Notes under the pieces: generated by a model
Database searches by the model: none
What the model saw: only the letters and a program-made list of their open reading frames with translations
What the model was told of the DNA's origin: nothing
From: Sulfuricurvum sp.
GTDB taxonomy: Bacteria; Campylobacterota; Campylobacteria; Campylobacterales; Sulfurimonadaceae
Assembly (NCBI GenBank): GCA_030692765.1
Contig: JAUYUB010000018.1
Coordinates: forward strand, 1-64,000
Length of the DNA stretch: 64,000 nucleotides
Direction: 5' to 3'
Part shown: positions 1 through 8,798 of the stretch, piece by piece
Layout of the letters: each line of letters opens with the position of its first letter
Position numbering within the stretch: the first letter of the stretch is position 1
Program-made: the position numbers and the translations under genes

Positions 1-831
1 GAGGCTTCAACCTTGCTTCTTTTTTCCGCATCTGATTATTCTGATAGAAAACGGATGATAGATACACAAAGTGATTCTCCCTATAAAAAACTGGCATTAG
101 ATAAACTGGAAGCAACCTCTAGATACGCTTCCTCAGAAATATGTCGCCATGTCCTAATAGCTGAGTATTTTGATGATCACTCACAGCCCTGTACAACACA
201 ATGCGACAACTGTACGCAAGACGATAAAAAAAGTGTTGATATCACACAAGATGCACTTAAGCTCTTATCATCTGTGTATCGCACTGGACAAAAATTTGGT
301 CTTCATTATGTGGTGGATGTTTTATTGGGCAGTATCAATGAAAAAATAGAGAATAACGGTCATCAAACACTCAGCGTATATGCCATAGGAAAAGATAAAA
401 GCCGTCACTACTGGTTAACGCTTGGGGATAGACTCTTAGAGTTAAAAGCACTAAAACAGGGGGATTTTCGAGTTTTAATGTTGGATGAGTTTGGTATGGA
501 AATAATCAAAAAATCACTCAGTATTACAATACGTAAAGAACGTTTAGTAGAACAAAAACGCTATACGAAAACGGTAATGGCTAACTACTCATCTGATGAG
601 TATCATCCGATATTTGAACAACTTAGAGGGTTACGCTCATCCATTGCAAAAATCAATGGTGTTCCGCCCTATGTAGTTTTTAGTGATAAGACGCTACAGG
701 AAATGGCCCTAAGACTGCCTCAAAACAAAAGTGAAATGTTGCAAGTTGGTGGGATAGGGGATGTTAAATTCGAAAGATACGGAAAAGAGTTTATAGAGTT
801 GTGCGGATCTATAAAAGAAAAATCTCCTTAA
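1..831 (+). CDS. recQ: ATP-dependent DNA helicase RecQ, C-terminal part (5' end outside window)
   Basis: The reading frame is already open at base 1, so the helicase core lies upstream of the window. The visible 276 residues hold the RecQ zinc-binding module (Cys at about 48, 64, 68 and 71 of the fragment, pattern C-x15-C-x3-C-x2-C), then the RQC winged-helix domain (about 80-170), then a C-terminal HRDC domain (about 200-272). RecQ is a 3'-5' helicase that acts on forked and recombination intermediates. The HRDC domain sets DNA-substrate preference. The order Zn-RQC-HRDC is that of full-length bacterial RecQ. The stop overlaps the stop of the converging small gene by 4 bp. Confidence 0.9.
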   Translation, partial: EASTLLLFSASDYSDRKRMIDTQSDSPYKKLALDKLEATSRYASSEICRHVLIAEYFDDHSQPCTTQCDNCTQDDKKSVDITQDALKLLSSVYRTGQKFGLHYVVDVLLGSINEKIENNGHQTLSVYAIGKDKSRHYWLTLGDRLLELKALKQGDFRVLMLDEFGMEIIKKSLSITIRKERLVEQKRYTKTVMANYSSDEYHPIFEQLRGLRSSIAKINGVPPYVVFSDKTLQEMALRLPQNKSEMLQVGGIGDVKFERYGKEFIELCGSIKEKSP

Positions 832-1040
832 TTTTCTCCCCATGCAGATCTTAGTTTATTGGTGTAGTAAGCTAATGCCTCTTCACGTTGCATACGTTTT
901 GGCTTGTCTTTGATATGTAGTGTGGAAACAAATTGCCCATGAATCATACGTATGGATAGGAACTCATCATGCAGGCATTCACCTAATGTTCTTCCATTTG
1001 GACTTTCAATAGTAATAAGATCATCTTTTTTAATTTTCAT
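828..1040 (-). CDS. Small hypothetical protein (70 aa)
   Basis: The 70-residue frame starts at ATG 1040 and converges on recQ with a 4-bp overlap. The protein is basic and soluble-looking. It opens with KIKKDDL, has a central region rich in His, Met and Arg, and ends in a tyrosine/Lys helix. There is no signal peptide or membrane segment. A Shine-Dalgarno-like AAAGG lies rather far upstream of the start. I do not recognise the family. Coding status rests on length, an intact frame in a compact region and sensible amino-acid content. Confidence 0.5.
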   Translation of the reverse strand: MKIKKDDLITIESPNGRTLGECLHDEFLSIRMIHGQFVSTLHIKDKPKRMQREEALAYYTNKLRSAWGEN

Positions 1041-1271
1041 GCGTTATGGTGATAACCTTTGCGATCGGAGTTAAATTTAATTATTTATACAGAATAATAC
1101 TCTATTTTTTAGCAGATAGGTGAGTTTAATAGAAAAATTGGCTAAATTTTAGTAAATATAAGGTAAATATTTAAAAATTTCTGTTCATCCTGAGAAAATG
1201 TCATTATATCGCTAAGGTATATTTGGTTAAACTTATATCTATAGCATGTTAAATACGTTCGAAGGAATACG

Positions 1272-1787
1272 ATGCGTTCTCTTTTACTTACCACTTTTTT
1301 TATTCTAATGATTACAGGATGCTCAGTTACTACCTACAATAAAACGATTAAACAAGGTAAAATTGAGAATCCGGATATTGTTATCACAGCTTTGGACAAA
1401 AGCTTCAGACTTCAGGGGCATTTTACTGCTCCTTTTCAAAGTTCTACACGTTTTAACTCACTGGAAATGCCTGATCGCGACCTTCTAAAGGCGTATAGAC
1501 AAGCATTGCATCATGGGGCAAAGCATGTTCGTATCAAAGTACCTAATAGCGATAAAGGGTTGTTCGGTGTTTTGGCATTGGATAAAGCAGATGATGAGGG
1601 CGTAGGCCCAAGCACGCAGTCGTATAAAATCATTATTCCTCAGCCTTATATAGATGCGGCTAAAAATGGAAAAATTTCGGTTGTGTATGAGTACTATAAA
1701 CTCAAAAATGACGGTCTGATCGATGTGAGTAAGATTAAGGAGCGTTCTTGGATTTTATGGTTAAGTGATCAGGATGTTTTTAAATGA
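1272..1787 (+). CDS. Hypothetical lipoprotein (171 aa)
   Basis: The N-terminus is a clear lipoprotein signal: Met-Arg, a hydrophobic stretch, then the lipobox I-T-G-C with the lipidated Cys at residue 17. The start ATG has AAGGA about 5 nt upstream. The mature part (about 155 residues) is mixed alpha/beta in appearance and I do not recognise it. The stop overlaps the start of the next exported protein (ATGA, 4 bp), so the two are translationally coupled. They are probably made together in the envelope. The membrane side (inner or outer) cannot be told from sequence alone. Confidence 0.7.
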   Translation: MRSLLLTTFFILMITGCSVTTYNKTIKQGKIENPDIVITALDKSFRLQGHFTAPFQSSTRFNSLEMPDRDLLKAYRQALHHGAKHVRIKVPNSDKGLFGVLALDKADDEGVGPSTQSYKIIIPQPYIDAAKNGKISVVYEYYKLKNDGLIDVSKIKERSWILWLSDQDVFK

Positions 1788-2380
1788 GATTTTTTTTCCT
1801 GTTATTGGCCAGTATTACTGCCAATTCAGCCGATTTGATTCATCTTTCGAATGACTCTTCTACTGCAAATCTTGAAATTTTAATTGCTAAGTATCAACAA
1901 ACACTTTTGCTGAGCGACAACAGTGTCTACCTAATCCCAATCGAATGTCAAAGTGAACGTTATTTTGGCGGTGCAAGTGAGGGGGTTTTGAATATTATCA
2001 AAGGACCAATACGTACAGAAACGGTTTTAAATACCCAAGACGTTTTTGAAGCAAAACATGAAAAAGATATTGTCAAAAAAATTGAGTTGGAAAAAACATT
2101 TGCAATAGCAGAGGGGAAGATTTCTAGGGATTTTTTAGAGGATAAAGAGGGACGAGGTTATGGGGGTGCGAGTGAAATCCCCCTCATTATTCATAATGAC
2201 ATAGAAGCTGATGTATCAGAAACGTTAGTGACAGTACAGTCGAAAAAGGAAGTCATACATCCGGCTTGCCAACTGCTTGAAGATGGATCAGGATATAAAA
2301 TAACTCCCTTGAACAATGGACGGTTATACATCGATGGTGTAGTTTCGCCTATTTCAAATAATACAGTTTTATTTCGATAA
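1784..2380 (+). CDS. Hypothetical exported protein with two YxGGASE repeats (198 aa)
   Basis: The short N-terminal hydrophobic segment (MRFFFLLLASITANSA) reads as a Sec signal peptide. The mature protein contains the motif Y-(F/G)-GGASE twice, near residues 65-70 and 126-131. Each copy is followed by a hydrophobic strand, which suggests a duplicated domain. The two halves are separated by a charged Glu/Lys-rich stretch. The start overlaps the upstream lipoprotein gene by 4 bp, and the MlaE-type permease gene begins within 10 bp downstream. The three genes therefore look like one transcription unit serving the envelope. I do not recognise the family. Confidence 0.65.
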   Translation: MRFFFLLLASITANSADLIHLSNDSSTANLEILIAKYQQTLLLSDNSVYLIPIECQSERYFGGASEGVLNIIKGPIRTETVLNTQDVFEAKHEKDIVKKIELEKTFAIAEGKISRDFLEDKEGRGYGGASEIPLIIHNDIEADVSETLVTVQSKKEVIHPACQLLEDGSGYKITPLNNGRLYIDGVVSPISNNTVLFR

Positions 2381-2388
2381 GGATTTTG

Positions 2389-3180
2389 ATGGAAAAAATA
2401 TTAGGTTTTATTGGCCGTCCTTTTTTAAACATAACAGAGGTGATTGAACGCTTTGGTGTTTTTATTTTATTTCAAATACGATTAGCACCGCTTTATACAC
2501 ACGTTATGAAACGTCCCAAAATCCTTTTAACACAAATAGACGTCATAGGGCTAGGGTGTGTAGGGGTTGTGACACTGACGGCATTGTTTACAGGTATGGT
2601 TGAGGCGATTCAACTTTACAGCGGATTCCATCAGTTTGGAATTGAAAGCTTTATCGGTTACACTATTTTCCTCTCTATTACCAAAGAGCTTGGACCTGTG
2701 TTCGCGTCATTGATGCTCATCTCCCGTTCTATCAGTGCAATGGCGGCAGAATTAGGGACAATGCGTGTTTCGGAACAAATAGATGCAATCGATATACTGG
2801 GAGTCAATTCAAAAGAGTATTTGATCACTCCACGTATCATCGCCACAGTTATTTCACTACCTTTGCTTGTCATCTGGTTTGATTTTATTGCTATTGGTTC
2901 TGCGTACATAATATCTACAAATGTGCTTGGTATCAATCCGATTGCCTATCAAGATACGCTAATGCGTTTGGGTGAGTTTGATGATATTATGACAGGGGTT
3001 ATCAAAGCTGCTGTATTTGGATTTATTGTAAGTTCGATAGGAACTTATATCGGTTATCACACCAATGGGGGAGCACGGGGAGTAGGGGAATCAACGATCA
3101 ATGCTGTTGTTTACTCTGCAGTAGCAATTTTTATTACCAACTACTTCTTATCATCACTCTTTTTATATTTGGATTGGTAA
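2389..3180 (+). CDS. mlaE: MlaE/YrbE-family ABC transporter permease
   Basis: This is an inner-membrane permease of the MlaE (DUF140) family, which moves phospholipid or related lipids between membranes with an MlaF-type ATPase and MCE proteins. Visible features are about five hydrophobic segments, the cytoplasmic coupling motif ELG-x-M-x-V-x-EQIDAI near residues 122-135, and a total of 263 residues, usual for the family. ATG 2389 is preferred over TTG 2386 because AAGGA lies 5 nt upstream. No ATPase or MCE gene is adjacent, so its partners must be encoded elsewhere. The two exported proteins upstream may be accessory. This last point is inference from operon position only. Confidence 0.85.
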   Translation: MEKILGFIGRPFLNITEVIERFGVFILFQIRLAPLYTHVMKRPKILLTQIDVIGLGCVGVVTLTALFTGMVEAIQLYSGFHQFGIESFIGYTIFLSITKELGPVFASLMLISRSISAMAAELGTMRVSEQIDAIDILGVNSKEYLITPRIIATVISLPLLVIWFDFIAIGSAYIISTNVLGINPIAYQDTLMRLGEFDDIMTGVIKAAVFGFIVSSIGTYIGYHTNGGARGVGESTINAVVYSAVAIFITNYFLSSLFLYLDW

Positions 3181-3190
3181 AAAGAGCGGA

Positions 3191-4543
3191 CTAAAACCAC
3201 TCTAACAATTTACTGACTTCATCAATCTCGTAGCATTTGATAGAAGTTTTTTCCAACGGTTTTTTTGGTATGAGTGCTTTGGTAATCTGCTGAGAAGCTG
3301 CCTCTTTGAGTCGTACATCTATACTGTATACTTCACGTATATCTCCTGTCAGCGAAACTTCCCCGATAAATACCGTCTCTTTTGAGATAGCACGATTGCG
3401 AAAACTACTGATTATTGCGGCAAGGATTGCCAAATCCGCAGAAGTTTCCATAATCTTAATACCACCCGTAATATTTACAAAAACATCATAGCTATTGAGC
3501 GGTATTTCAAGTTTACGTTCCAAAAGGGCAAGCAGCATGTTAAGACGGTTATTGTCAAAGCCAGTTGCCTGACGTTTTGGATTGGGGGCATGGGTGTCAC
3601 TGACCAGTGCCTGAACTTCCAGTACGATCGGACGAGAACCCTCCATGATGACGGTGAGAGCCGAACCGCTTTGGGATTTACTGCGGTTAAAAAAGCGCGA
3701 AGAGATATCTTTGGCGGACACTAATCCCTCTGAACGCATTTCAAATACACCGATCTCACTTGTAGGGCCAAAACGGTTTTTAAATCCGCGTAAAATACGC
3801 AGTTCATGACTGCTGTCCCCCTCAAAATACAAAACGACGTCTACCATGTGTTCCAAAACTCTTGGACCTGCAATCGACCCTTCTTTGGTAATATGCCCGA
3901 TGATAAATATCGCGATTTGACGCTCTTTGGCAATACGCATCAAATCAAAGGTGATTTGGCGTACCTGTGTCACGGAACCCGGTGCTGAACCAATCGTTTC
4001 GGAATACATGGTCTGGATAGAATCGATGATGATACATTCATAGGCTCGTTCATGCAGCTCTGTAAGAACTTTTTCGAGACTTATCTCGGCGAGTAAATAG
4101 AGGTTGTCAACATTGGCTTGGAGTCTATTGGCACGCAGTTTGATCTGTCCTGCACTCTCTTCACCCGAAACATAAAGGACATTACGCTTTTGACGGGCAA
4201 GATTGGAGCCGATCTTAAGCAACAGTGTCGATTTTCCTACACCAGGACTGCCGCCGATGAGCACCAAAGACCCAGGAACAACCCCGCCACCCAATACCAT
4301 ATCCAACTCCGCATCATCACTGGTATATCGCTGGACATTCTCTTCTTCGATTTTCGTAATCTCTTGCGCTTTTGCACCATCCAATGGTGAAGAGGAAGCG
4401 ACGAGTTTGACAATATCCTGCTGTTGTTCATTAAGCTCGACCATACAGTCCCAACCGCCACAGTTGGTACATTTACCCATCCATTTAGGAGTTGTAAATC
4501 CGCAGTGCTGACATTCAAAAAGAGTTGTTTTTTTCTTGGCCAT
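3191..4543 (-). CDS. radA: DNA repair protein RadA
   Basis: RadA (Sms) is a RecA-related DnaB-type helicase that promotes branch migration in recombination. The sequence shows the N-terminal zinc finger CxxC-x10-CxxC (residues 10-27), the Walker A motif GGSPGVGKST (about 98-107), the RadA signature KNRFG (about 255-259), and a Lon-protease-like C-terminal domain. Its length of 450 residues is normal. The ATG overlaps the ftsY stop by one base (TAATG), so RadA is translated after FtsY in one mRNA. The same ftsY-radA pairing is, as I recall, conserved in Campylobacter. Confidence 0.97.
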   Translation of the reverse strand: MAKKKTTLFECQHCGFTTPKWMGKCTNCGGWDCMVELNEQQQDIVKLVASSSPLDGAKAQEITKIEEENVQRYTSDDAELDMVLGGGVVPGSLVLIGGSPGVGKSTLLLKIGSNLARQKRNVLYVSGEESAGQIKLRANRLQANVDNLYLLAEISLEKVLTELHERAYECIIIDSIQTMYSETIGSAPGSVTQVRQITFDLMRIAKERQIAIFIIGHITKEGSIAGPRVLEHMVDVVLYFEGDSSHELRILRGFKNRFGPTSEIGVFEMRSEGLVSAKDISSRFFNRSKSQSGSALTVIMEGSRPIVLEVQALVSDTHAPNPKRQATGFDNNRLNMLLALLERKLEIPLNSYDVFVNITGGIKIMETSADLAILAAIISSFRNRAISKETVFIGEVSLTGDIREVYSIDVRLKEAASQQITKALIPKKPLEKTSIKCYEIDEVSKLLEWF

Positions 4544-5430
4544 TATGCGGTAGGTTCCGCCACGTAAATCGCATCCAAAATACCGTCTACAAATGCGTAT
4601 TTGTCAAATGGTATCAGATGTTCAGGCTGTTCGCCCACACCGATATAGAGGATAGGTAGCTGCAGGGCGTACGCTATGCTGAATACGGATCCACCCTTGG
4701 CAGTTCCGTCGAGTTTGGTGATGATGATTCCATCGACTCCAACCATCTCGTTAAACGCTTTTGCTTGTGCGATAGCAGAACTGCCTTGTGTACCATCAAG
4801 AATGAGGATTTTACGGTGAGGCGATCCAGTGTGTGCTTTATCACAGATACGGACGATTTTTTTGAGCTCATTTCCTAGATTGGTCTGGGTATGAAGACGT
4901 CCTGCCGTATCGATAATCACCTGCTCAAACCCTCTGGCTTTGGCAGATTCGATTGTGTCATACGCAACAGCGCTGGGATCATGTCCTTGACGTGAAGATA
5001 CGATCGGAATTTCGAGTTTATCGGCCCAACGGGTAAGTTGTTCAATCGCCGCGGCACGAAAGGTATCTGCCGCGCCTAGAATGACGCGTTCGCCGTTGTT
5101 GAGATAATGTTGTGCCAGTTTAGCAATCGTAGTAGTCTTACCTGCACCGTTAACACCGATGATGAGGGTTACCGTCGGTTTATTCGGATTGTCCGGAAGA
5201 GTGTTTTGCGCGTAACTCAGCGTTGCAAGCAGTTTTGCGCGCAATTGTTCACGATTAATATCGTTTTGATACAGCTCTCGCATGATAATCTCAACAAGAT
5301 CGTATTCGACATCGGATTCAAGAAGAATGTTTTCAAGCTCGTCTTTGGAAATGGTGAGCTTTTTTTCAGGTACCATTGCCGAAATGGCATCAACGGTTTT
5401 TTGCAGCCCTTTTTTAATAAATGAAAACAT
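4543..5430 (-). CDS. ftsY: Signal recognition particle receptor FtsY
   Basis: FtsY is the SRP receptor GTPase that docks SRP-ribosome complexes at the membrane. The protein has an N-terminal helical N domain followed by the G domain. The G domain shows the P-loop GVNGAGKTTT, the DTAGR motif and the TKLDGTAKGG motif. At 295 residues it lacks the long acidic A domain of enterobacterial FtsY, as is usual in this phylum. Only two bases separate its start from the stop of the upstream thioredoxin gene, and it overlaps radA by one base. The three genes form one minus-strand operon. Confidence 0.97.
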   Translation of the reverse strand: MFSFIKKGLQKTVDAISAMVPEKKLTISKDELENILLESDVEYDLVEIIMRELYQNDINREQLRAKLLATLSYAQNTLPDNPNKPTVTLIIGVNGAGKTTTIAKLAQHYLNNGERVILGAADTFRAAAIEQLTRWADKLEIPIVSSRQGHDPSAVAYDTIESAKARGFEQVIIDTAGRLHTQTNLGNELKKIVRICDKAHTGSPHRKILILDGTQGSSAIAQAKAFNEMVGVDGIIITKLDGTAKGGSVFSIAYALQLPILYIGVGEQPEHLIPFDKYAFVDGILDAIYVAEPTA

Positions 5431-5432
5431 CC

Positions 5433-5978
5433 TTATTTACCCAATGCTGATGCGATATCACGATCTATGATCTCTTCTTGTGTAGCACCCATATAGTGCG
5501 TCACGTATTGACCGTTTTTATACAAAACCATAAGCGGAATAGGAAATTGCTGTCCAACACCTATTGTAGATGCGATGGAACGTGCGAGTGATTGATTTTC
5601 GGCTTTATTGGAAATGAGGTAGTCTCCGCCATAGGTTTCTTTGAATTTTTCAAGCTCATCGTTGGATACATCATCTTCGATAGTTATCCCCATAATGATT
5701 AAATCATCAGCGTATTTCTTTTGAAGATTTCCCAGATGGCGTACTTCTGCTTGGCAAGGTGGGCACCAGGTTGCAAAAACATCGAAAAGAACCACTTTGT
5801 CTTTTCCCGCATCAAGAGTGAAATTGGTTCCTCTCTTTTCAACAGTGTACGCTTTTCCGTTGGTATCGAGTAGATGAAATGAGGCAGTCGATACAATCGC
5901 TTCTTCTGCGGTTTCTTCACCGCATCCAGTTAGTAATAATAAACTCATAAGAGGAATAATAAGTGTGCTAAAACGCAT
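5433..5978 (-). CDS. TlpA/ResA-type thioredoxin-fold lipoprotein
   Basis: This periplasm-facing thiol-disulfide protein has a lipobox L-L-T-G-C with Cys at residue 19, then a TlpA/ResA-like fold with the active-site motif WCPPC and a cis-Pro region near the C-terminus. Proteins of this family reduce or shuffle disulfides, often for cytochrome c maturation. The start at ATG 5978 is chosen because GGA lies about 10 nt upstream and the lipobox then falls at the normal distance. It also leaves a roughly 20-nt leader after the TATAAT at 6006-6011. ATG 5990 is the alternative. It is the first gene of the operon with ftsY and radA. Confidence 0.88.
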   Translation of the reverse strand: MRFSTLIIPLMSLLLLTGCGEETAEEAIVSTASFHLLDTNGKAYTVEKRGTNFTLDAGKDKVVLFDVFATWCPPCQAEVRHLGNLQKKYADDLIIMGITIEDDVSNDELEKFKETYGGDYLISNKAENQSLARSIASTIGVGQQFPIPLMVLYKNGQYVTHYMGATQEEIIDRDIASALGK

Positions 5979-6005
5979 TTTAATGTCCATTTGATAGAAT
6001 ATGTG

Positions 6006-6011
6006 ATTATA
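6006..6011 (-). promoter_or_regulatory. Promoter -10 box for the thioredoxin-ftsY-radA operon
   Basis: The minus strand reads TATAAT here, preceded by GT. The expected transcript start falls about 7 nt downstream, giving a leader of about 20 nt before ATG 5978. No good -35 hexamer is visible, which is common for vegetative promoters in this phylum. Confidence 0.5.
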
Positions 6012-6027
6012 ACATGAAAGGATTAAT

Positions 6028-6621
6028 GTGACCAAAAGCGATTTCCGCTCCCATTGTCTTAAACAAATGAAAAAACTTTCACCGATCGGAAAGTTATACC
6101 GTGATGCAAAAGTGAACCGTCATCTAATCCGTATCTTACGCGAAGAGAAGGGGAAGCGTATTTTATTCTATTGGCCTTTTGGTTTTGAAGTAGATATTCG
6201 TAAAAGCATTTGGGCATTGCGTGCTAAAAAAACAATATATTTGCCATTTATGGATGGCGAAAGTTTCAAAATGGTACCATTAAGATTACCGTTGGAGCAT
6301 AAAGCTTTTGGGATTTACGAGCCTCGGTATTCAAATCTAAATATTAAAATAATTGATATAGCTATTGTCCCTGTTGTAGGTGTGGATGGATCATTTTGTC
6401 GAATCGGTTTTGGCAAAGGGATGTATGACCGATTTTTCCCCACACTTAAATCGAAACCATTAACCATTTTTATACAATCGCTAGCCTGTGTTACATCGGA
6501 AAAGTTATGTGACCATCATGATATATCAGGCGATTTGTTGATCACACCACACGGGGTGGATGCTAATAAGGAATTTCATGTTAAACGAACTACTCATAGG
6601 GGGCGGTACAGCCGCTCTTAG
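6028..6621 (+). CDS. 5-formyltetrahydrofolate cyclo-ligase
   Basis: The enzyme converts 5-formyl-THF to 5,10-methenyl-THF with ATP, recovering folate from an inactive form. Family marks are the N-terminal basic helix, a central FYWPFGFEVDI-type strand, the phosphate-binding region VPVVGVDGSFCRIGFGKGMYDR near residues 119-140 (consensus RlGyGgGyYDR), and a total of 197 residues. Translation starts at GTG 6028 with AAAGGA 5 nt upstream; the overlapping ATG at 6026 is closed at once by a stop. It overlaps the RNase Y gene by 44 bp, so the two are cotranscribed. Confidence 0.9.
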   Translation: MTKSDFRSHCLKQMKKLSPIGKLYRDAKVNRHLIRILREEKGKRILFYWPFGFEVDIRKSIWALRAKKTIYLPFMDGESFKMVPLRLPLEHKAFGIYEPRYSNLNIKIIDIAIVPVVGVDGSFCRIGFGKGMYDRFFPTLKSKPLTIFIQSLACVTSEKLCDHHDISGDLLITPHGVDANKEFHVKRTTHRGRYSRS

Positions 6622-8146
6622 TGGGGTAGTCGGATTTTTAATTTCAAAAAAAATATCTTCTGCAAACTCTGAACTTTATTTGGCGCAAGCCAAAGCCAAA
6701 GCCAGTGTTATTGAATCAGAAGCGCATATCATTTTAGAACGTGCCACTTTTCGTTCCAGCGAGATTGAAAAAGAAGCCAAACGCAAATACGACGAGGCTT
6801 ATACTCAAGTAAAGCGGGATTTAGCCGATCAGGAAAGTAAAGTTGCCTTGATCGAGCGCGATTTTGAACAGTTTCGTCAAACCGAGACCGAAGCATTGCG
6901 CTTACAGCGTACAGCGATCGATAGTTCACGGCTCAATTTGGAACGTAGTGAGAATGCACTAGAGAAATTAAAAGAAGACTATCGCGAAAAAGGAAAAAAA
7001 ATAGTCTCGGTGCTCGAGGAGCGCTCACATCTTTCAGCACAAGAAGCAAAAGCCATGCTGATGGATCATATACGTGAAAACGCACGATTGGAAATAGCAC
7101 GGTTAACCCGCGACCTTGAAGCACAAAGTAAAGATCAGCTCAAGCGTAAAGCAGATTATATATTGGGGCAGGCAACGGCACGATTTGCCGGTGAATTTGC
7201 ATCTGAACGCCTTATCAGTGTTATTCATTTGGACAGTGATGAGCTCAAAGGGCGCATCATTGGTAAAGAAGGTCGCAATATTAAGAGTTTGGAACTTATA
7301 TGTGGTGTCGATATTATCATCGATGAAACGCCTAATACGATTTTGGTAAGCTCTTTCAACCTCTTCAGACGTGCGATTGCTACTAAAACGATTGCCTTGC
7401 TTGTTGAGGATGGACGCATTCAGCCTGCTCGTATCGAAGAGGTCTTTCAAAAAGTCACCGATGAATTCGAAGATGCCATTTTGCGTGAAGGCGAAGATAT
7501 TGTCTTTGATTTAGGAGTAGGGGCTATGCATCCGGAACTGATGCGTCTTATCGGACGTCTTCGTTACCGATCCAGCTATGGTCAGAACGCTCTTGCACAT
7601 ACCCTTGAGGTGGCTCATCTGGCTGGTCTTATGGCAGCTGAAATGGGAGGTGATGTAAAACTCGCACGTCGTGCAGGACTTTTGCACGATATTGGCAAAT
7701 CGCTTACTCATGAAACAGCTGGAAGTCACGTAGATTTAGGGGTAGAGGTCTGCCAACGTCACAATGAAGATCCGGTTGTTATAAATGCTATTTATGCGCA
7801 TCATGGGCATGAAGAGATGAAGAGTGTTGAATGTGCTGCGGTGTGTGCCGCTGACACGCTTTCTGCAGCTCGTCCGGGTGCACGACGCGAAGTGTTGGAG
7901 AGTTTCTTGCGCCGTGTTGCGGAGATTGAAAACATTGCAACGCAAAAATACGGTGTTAAACAAGCGTATGCCATTAATGCAGGACGTGAAGTACGAGTTA
8001 TTGTCAATGCACAAAGCATTAACGATGATGAAAGTTTTTTATTAGCACGTGAAATTGCCGATGAAATCTCTCAAAAAGTGCAGTTTCCAGGTGAAATCAA
8101 AGTAAACGTTATCCGTGAAAGCCGTATAGTCGAATACGCACGATAG
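6578..8146 (+). CDS. rny: Ribonuclease Y
   Basis: RNase Y is a membrane-anchored endoribonuclease that starts mRNA decay where RNase E is absent. The 522-residue protein shows the expected order: one N-terminal membrane helix (about 1-22), a long charged coiled coil (about 30-200), a KH RNA-binding domain with GRIIGKEGRNI near residue 223, and an HD domain with the HDIGK motif near residue 367. ATG 6578 is chosen because AAGGA lies 5 nt upstream. An upstream in-frame start would add six residues before the membrane helix. It lies inside the end of the cyclo-ligase gene. Confidence 0.97.
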   Translation: MLNELLIGGGTAALSGVVGFLISKKISSANSELYLAQAKAKASVIESEAHIILERATFRSSEIEKEAKRKYDEAYTQVKRDLADQESKVALIERDFEQFRQTETEALRLQRTAIDSSRLNLERSENALEKLKEDYREKGKKIVSVLEERSHLSAQEAKAMLMDHIRENARLEIARLTRDLEAQSKDQLKRKADYILGQATARFAGEFASERLISVIHLDSDELKGRIIGKEGRNIKSLELICGVDIIIDETPNTILVSSFNLFRRAIATKTIALLVEDGRIQPARIEEVFQKVTDEFEDAILREGEDIVFDLGVGAMHPELMRLIGRLRYRSSYGQNALAHTLEVAHLAGLMAAEMGGDVKLARRAGLLHDIGKSLTHETAGSHVDLGVEVCQRHNEDPVVINAIYAHHGHEEMKSVECAAVCAADTLSAARPGARREVLESFLRRVAEIENIATQKYGVKQAYAINAGREVRVIVNAQSINDDESFLLAREIADEISQKVQFPGEIKVNVIRESRIVEYAR

Positions 8147-8165
8147 ATGCCATTTACGGCATCTA
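8144..8165. terminator. Stem-loop between convergent rny and DUF3365 genes
   Basis: A perfect 8-bp stem (8144-8151 with 8158-8165, loop ATTTAC) begins inside the rny stop codon itself. It sits between two converging genes, so it could end transcription from either side. No long T run follows on either strand, so it may instead protect the rny mRNA 3' end. Confidence 0.45.
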
Positions 8166-8170
8166 TACCC

Positions 8171-8728
8171 TTATTCTACTGTAGGAATATCAACTACGAT
8201 CATTCCTCGTAGATCTCCCATTTTATAGCCTGTAGCACGATCATTTGGATAGGCAGCTTTGAGTACTTGACCTAAAGGTGTAGTAGAATCAACCGTTCCG
8301 TGGCATTTCAAACACACATCATTATTAATGACAAGAGGTTTGTAGTAAGTAAATCCTGTTGGTGTATTTGTTAAAACAGCTGTTGGCTGTTGTGCTTTAG
8401 CCATTTCAGACATCCATCTATTCATGATATTGATCTCTTCAGTGGTAGGGCGATTAACCGGATTTCGCTGTTGCAGAGTAACACGTTTCATTTTGACCCC
8501 ATGCGCTTTTGAAACTTCGTGCGTTAAAGAAATAGCATTTTTTGAACAGAAATTTACGGCTTCCACGGGCCCCTCTTTTTGCATAATTCCCTTGACTTGA
8601 CTGCCAAGTTTTTGTACTAATGCTGTTGAGGCACTTTCGCCGTTCTGTTGTGCGGTGGTCTCATTAAGCGATGCGCCCATTAAGCTTGTTCCCAAAAGGA
8701 TTACGGCTAAGCAGTATGATTTTTTCAT
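8171..8728 (-). CDS. DUF3365 (Tll0287-like) periplasmic c-type haem protein
   Basis: A Sec signal peptide (MKKSYCLAVILLGTSLMGAS) directs this 185-residue protein to the periplasm. It carries one c-type haem motif, CLKCHG, near residue 140. It also has the family block around RVTLQQRNPVNRPT, typical of Tll0287-like/DUF3365 domains, which are small haem-binding redox or sensory modules. Here the domain stands alone, with no kinase or cyclase attached, so it is a free electron carrier or a periplasmic redox probe. It converges on rny and is not obviously in an operon. Confidence 0.85.
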   Translation of the reverse strand: MKKSYCLAVILLGTSLMGASLNETTAQQNGESASTALVQKLGSQVKGIMQKEGPVEAVNFCSKNAISLTHEVSKAHGVKMKRVTLQQRNPVNRPTTEEINIMNRWMSEMAKAQQPTAVLTNTPTGFTYYKPLVINNDVCLKCHGTVDSTTPLGQVLKAAYPNDRATGYKMGDLRGMIVVDIPTVE

Positions 8729-8798
8729 GGTATTGCCTTTGTAGTATGTAGTAATTTAGATCATTATTGTATGTAATGGAGATGAAAAAATCATGAAA

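Noticed and set aside
7116-7349. Short frames on both strands inside rny
   Set aside because: They are shadows of the RNase Y frame, without start signals.
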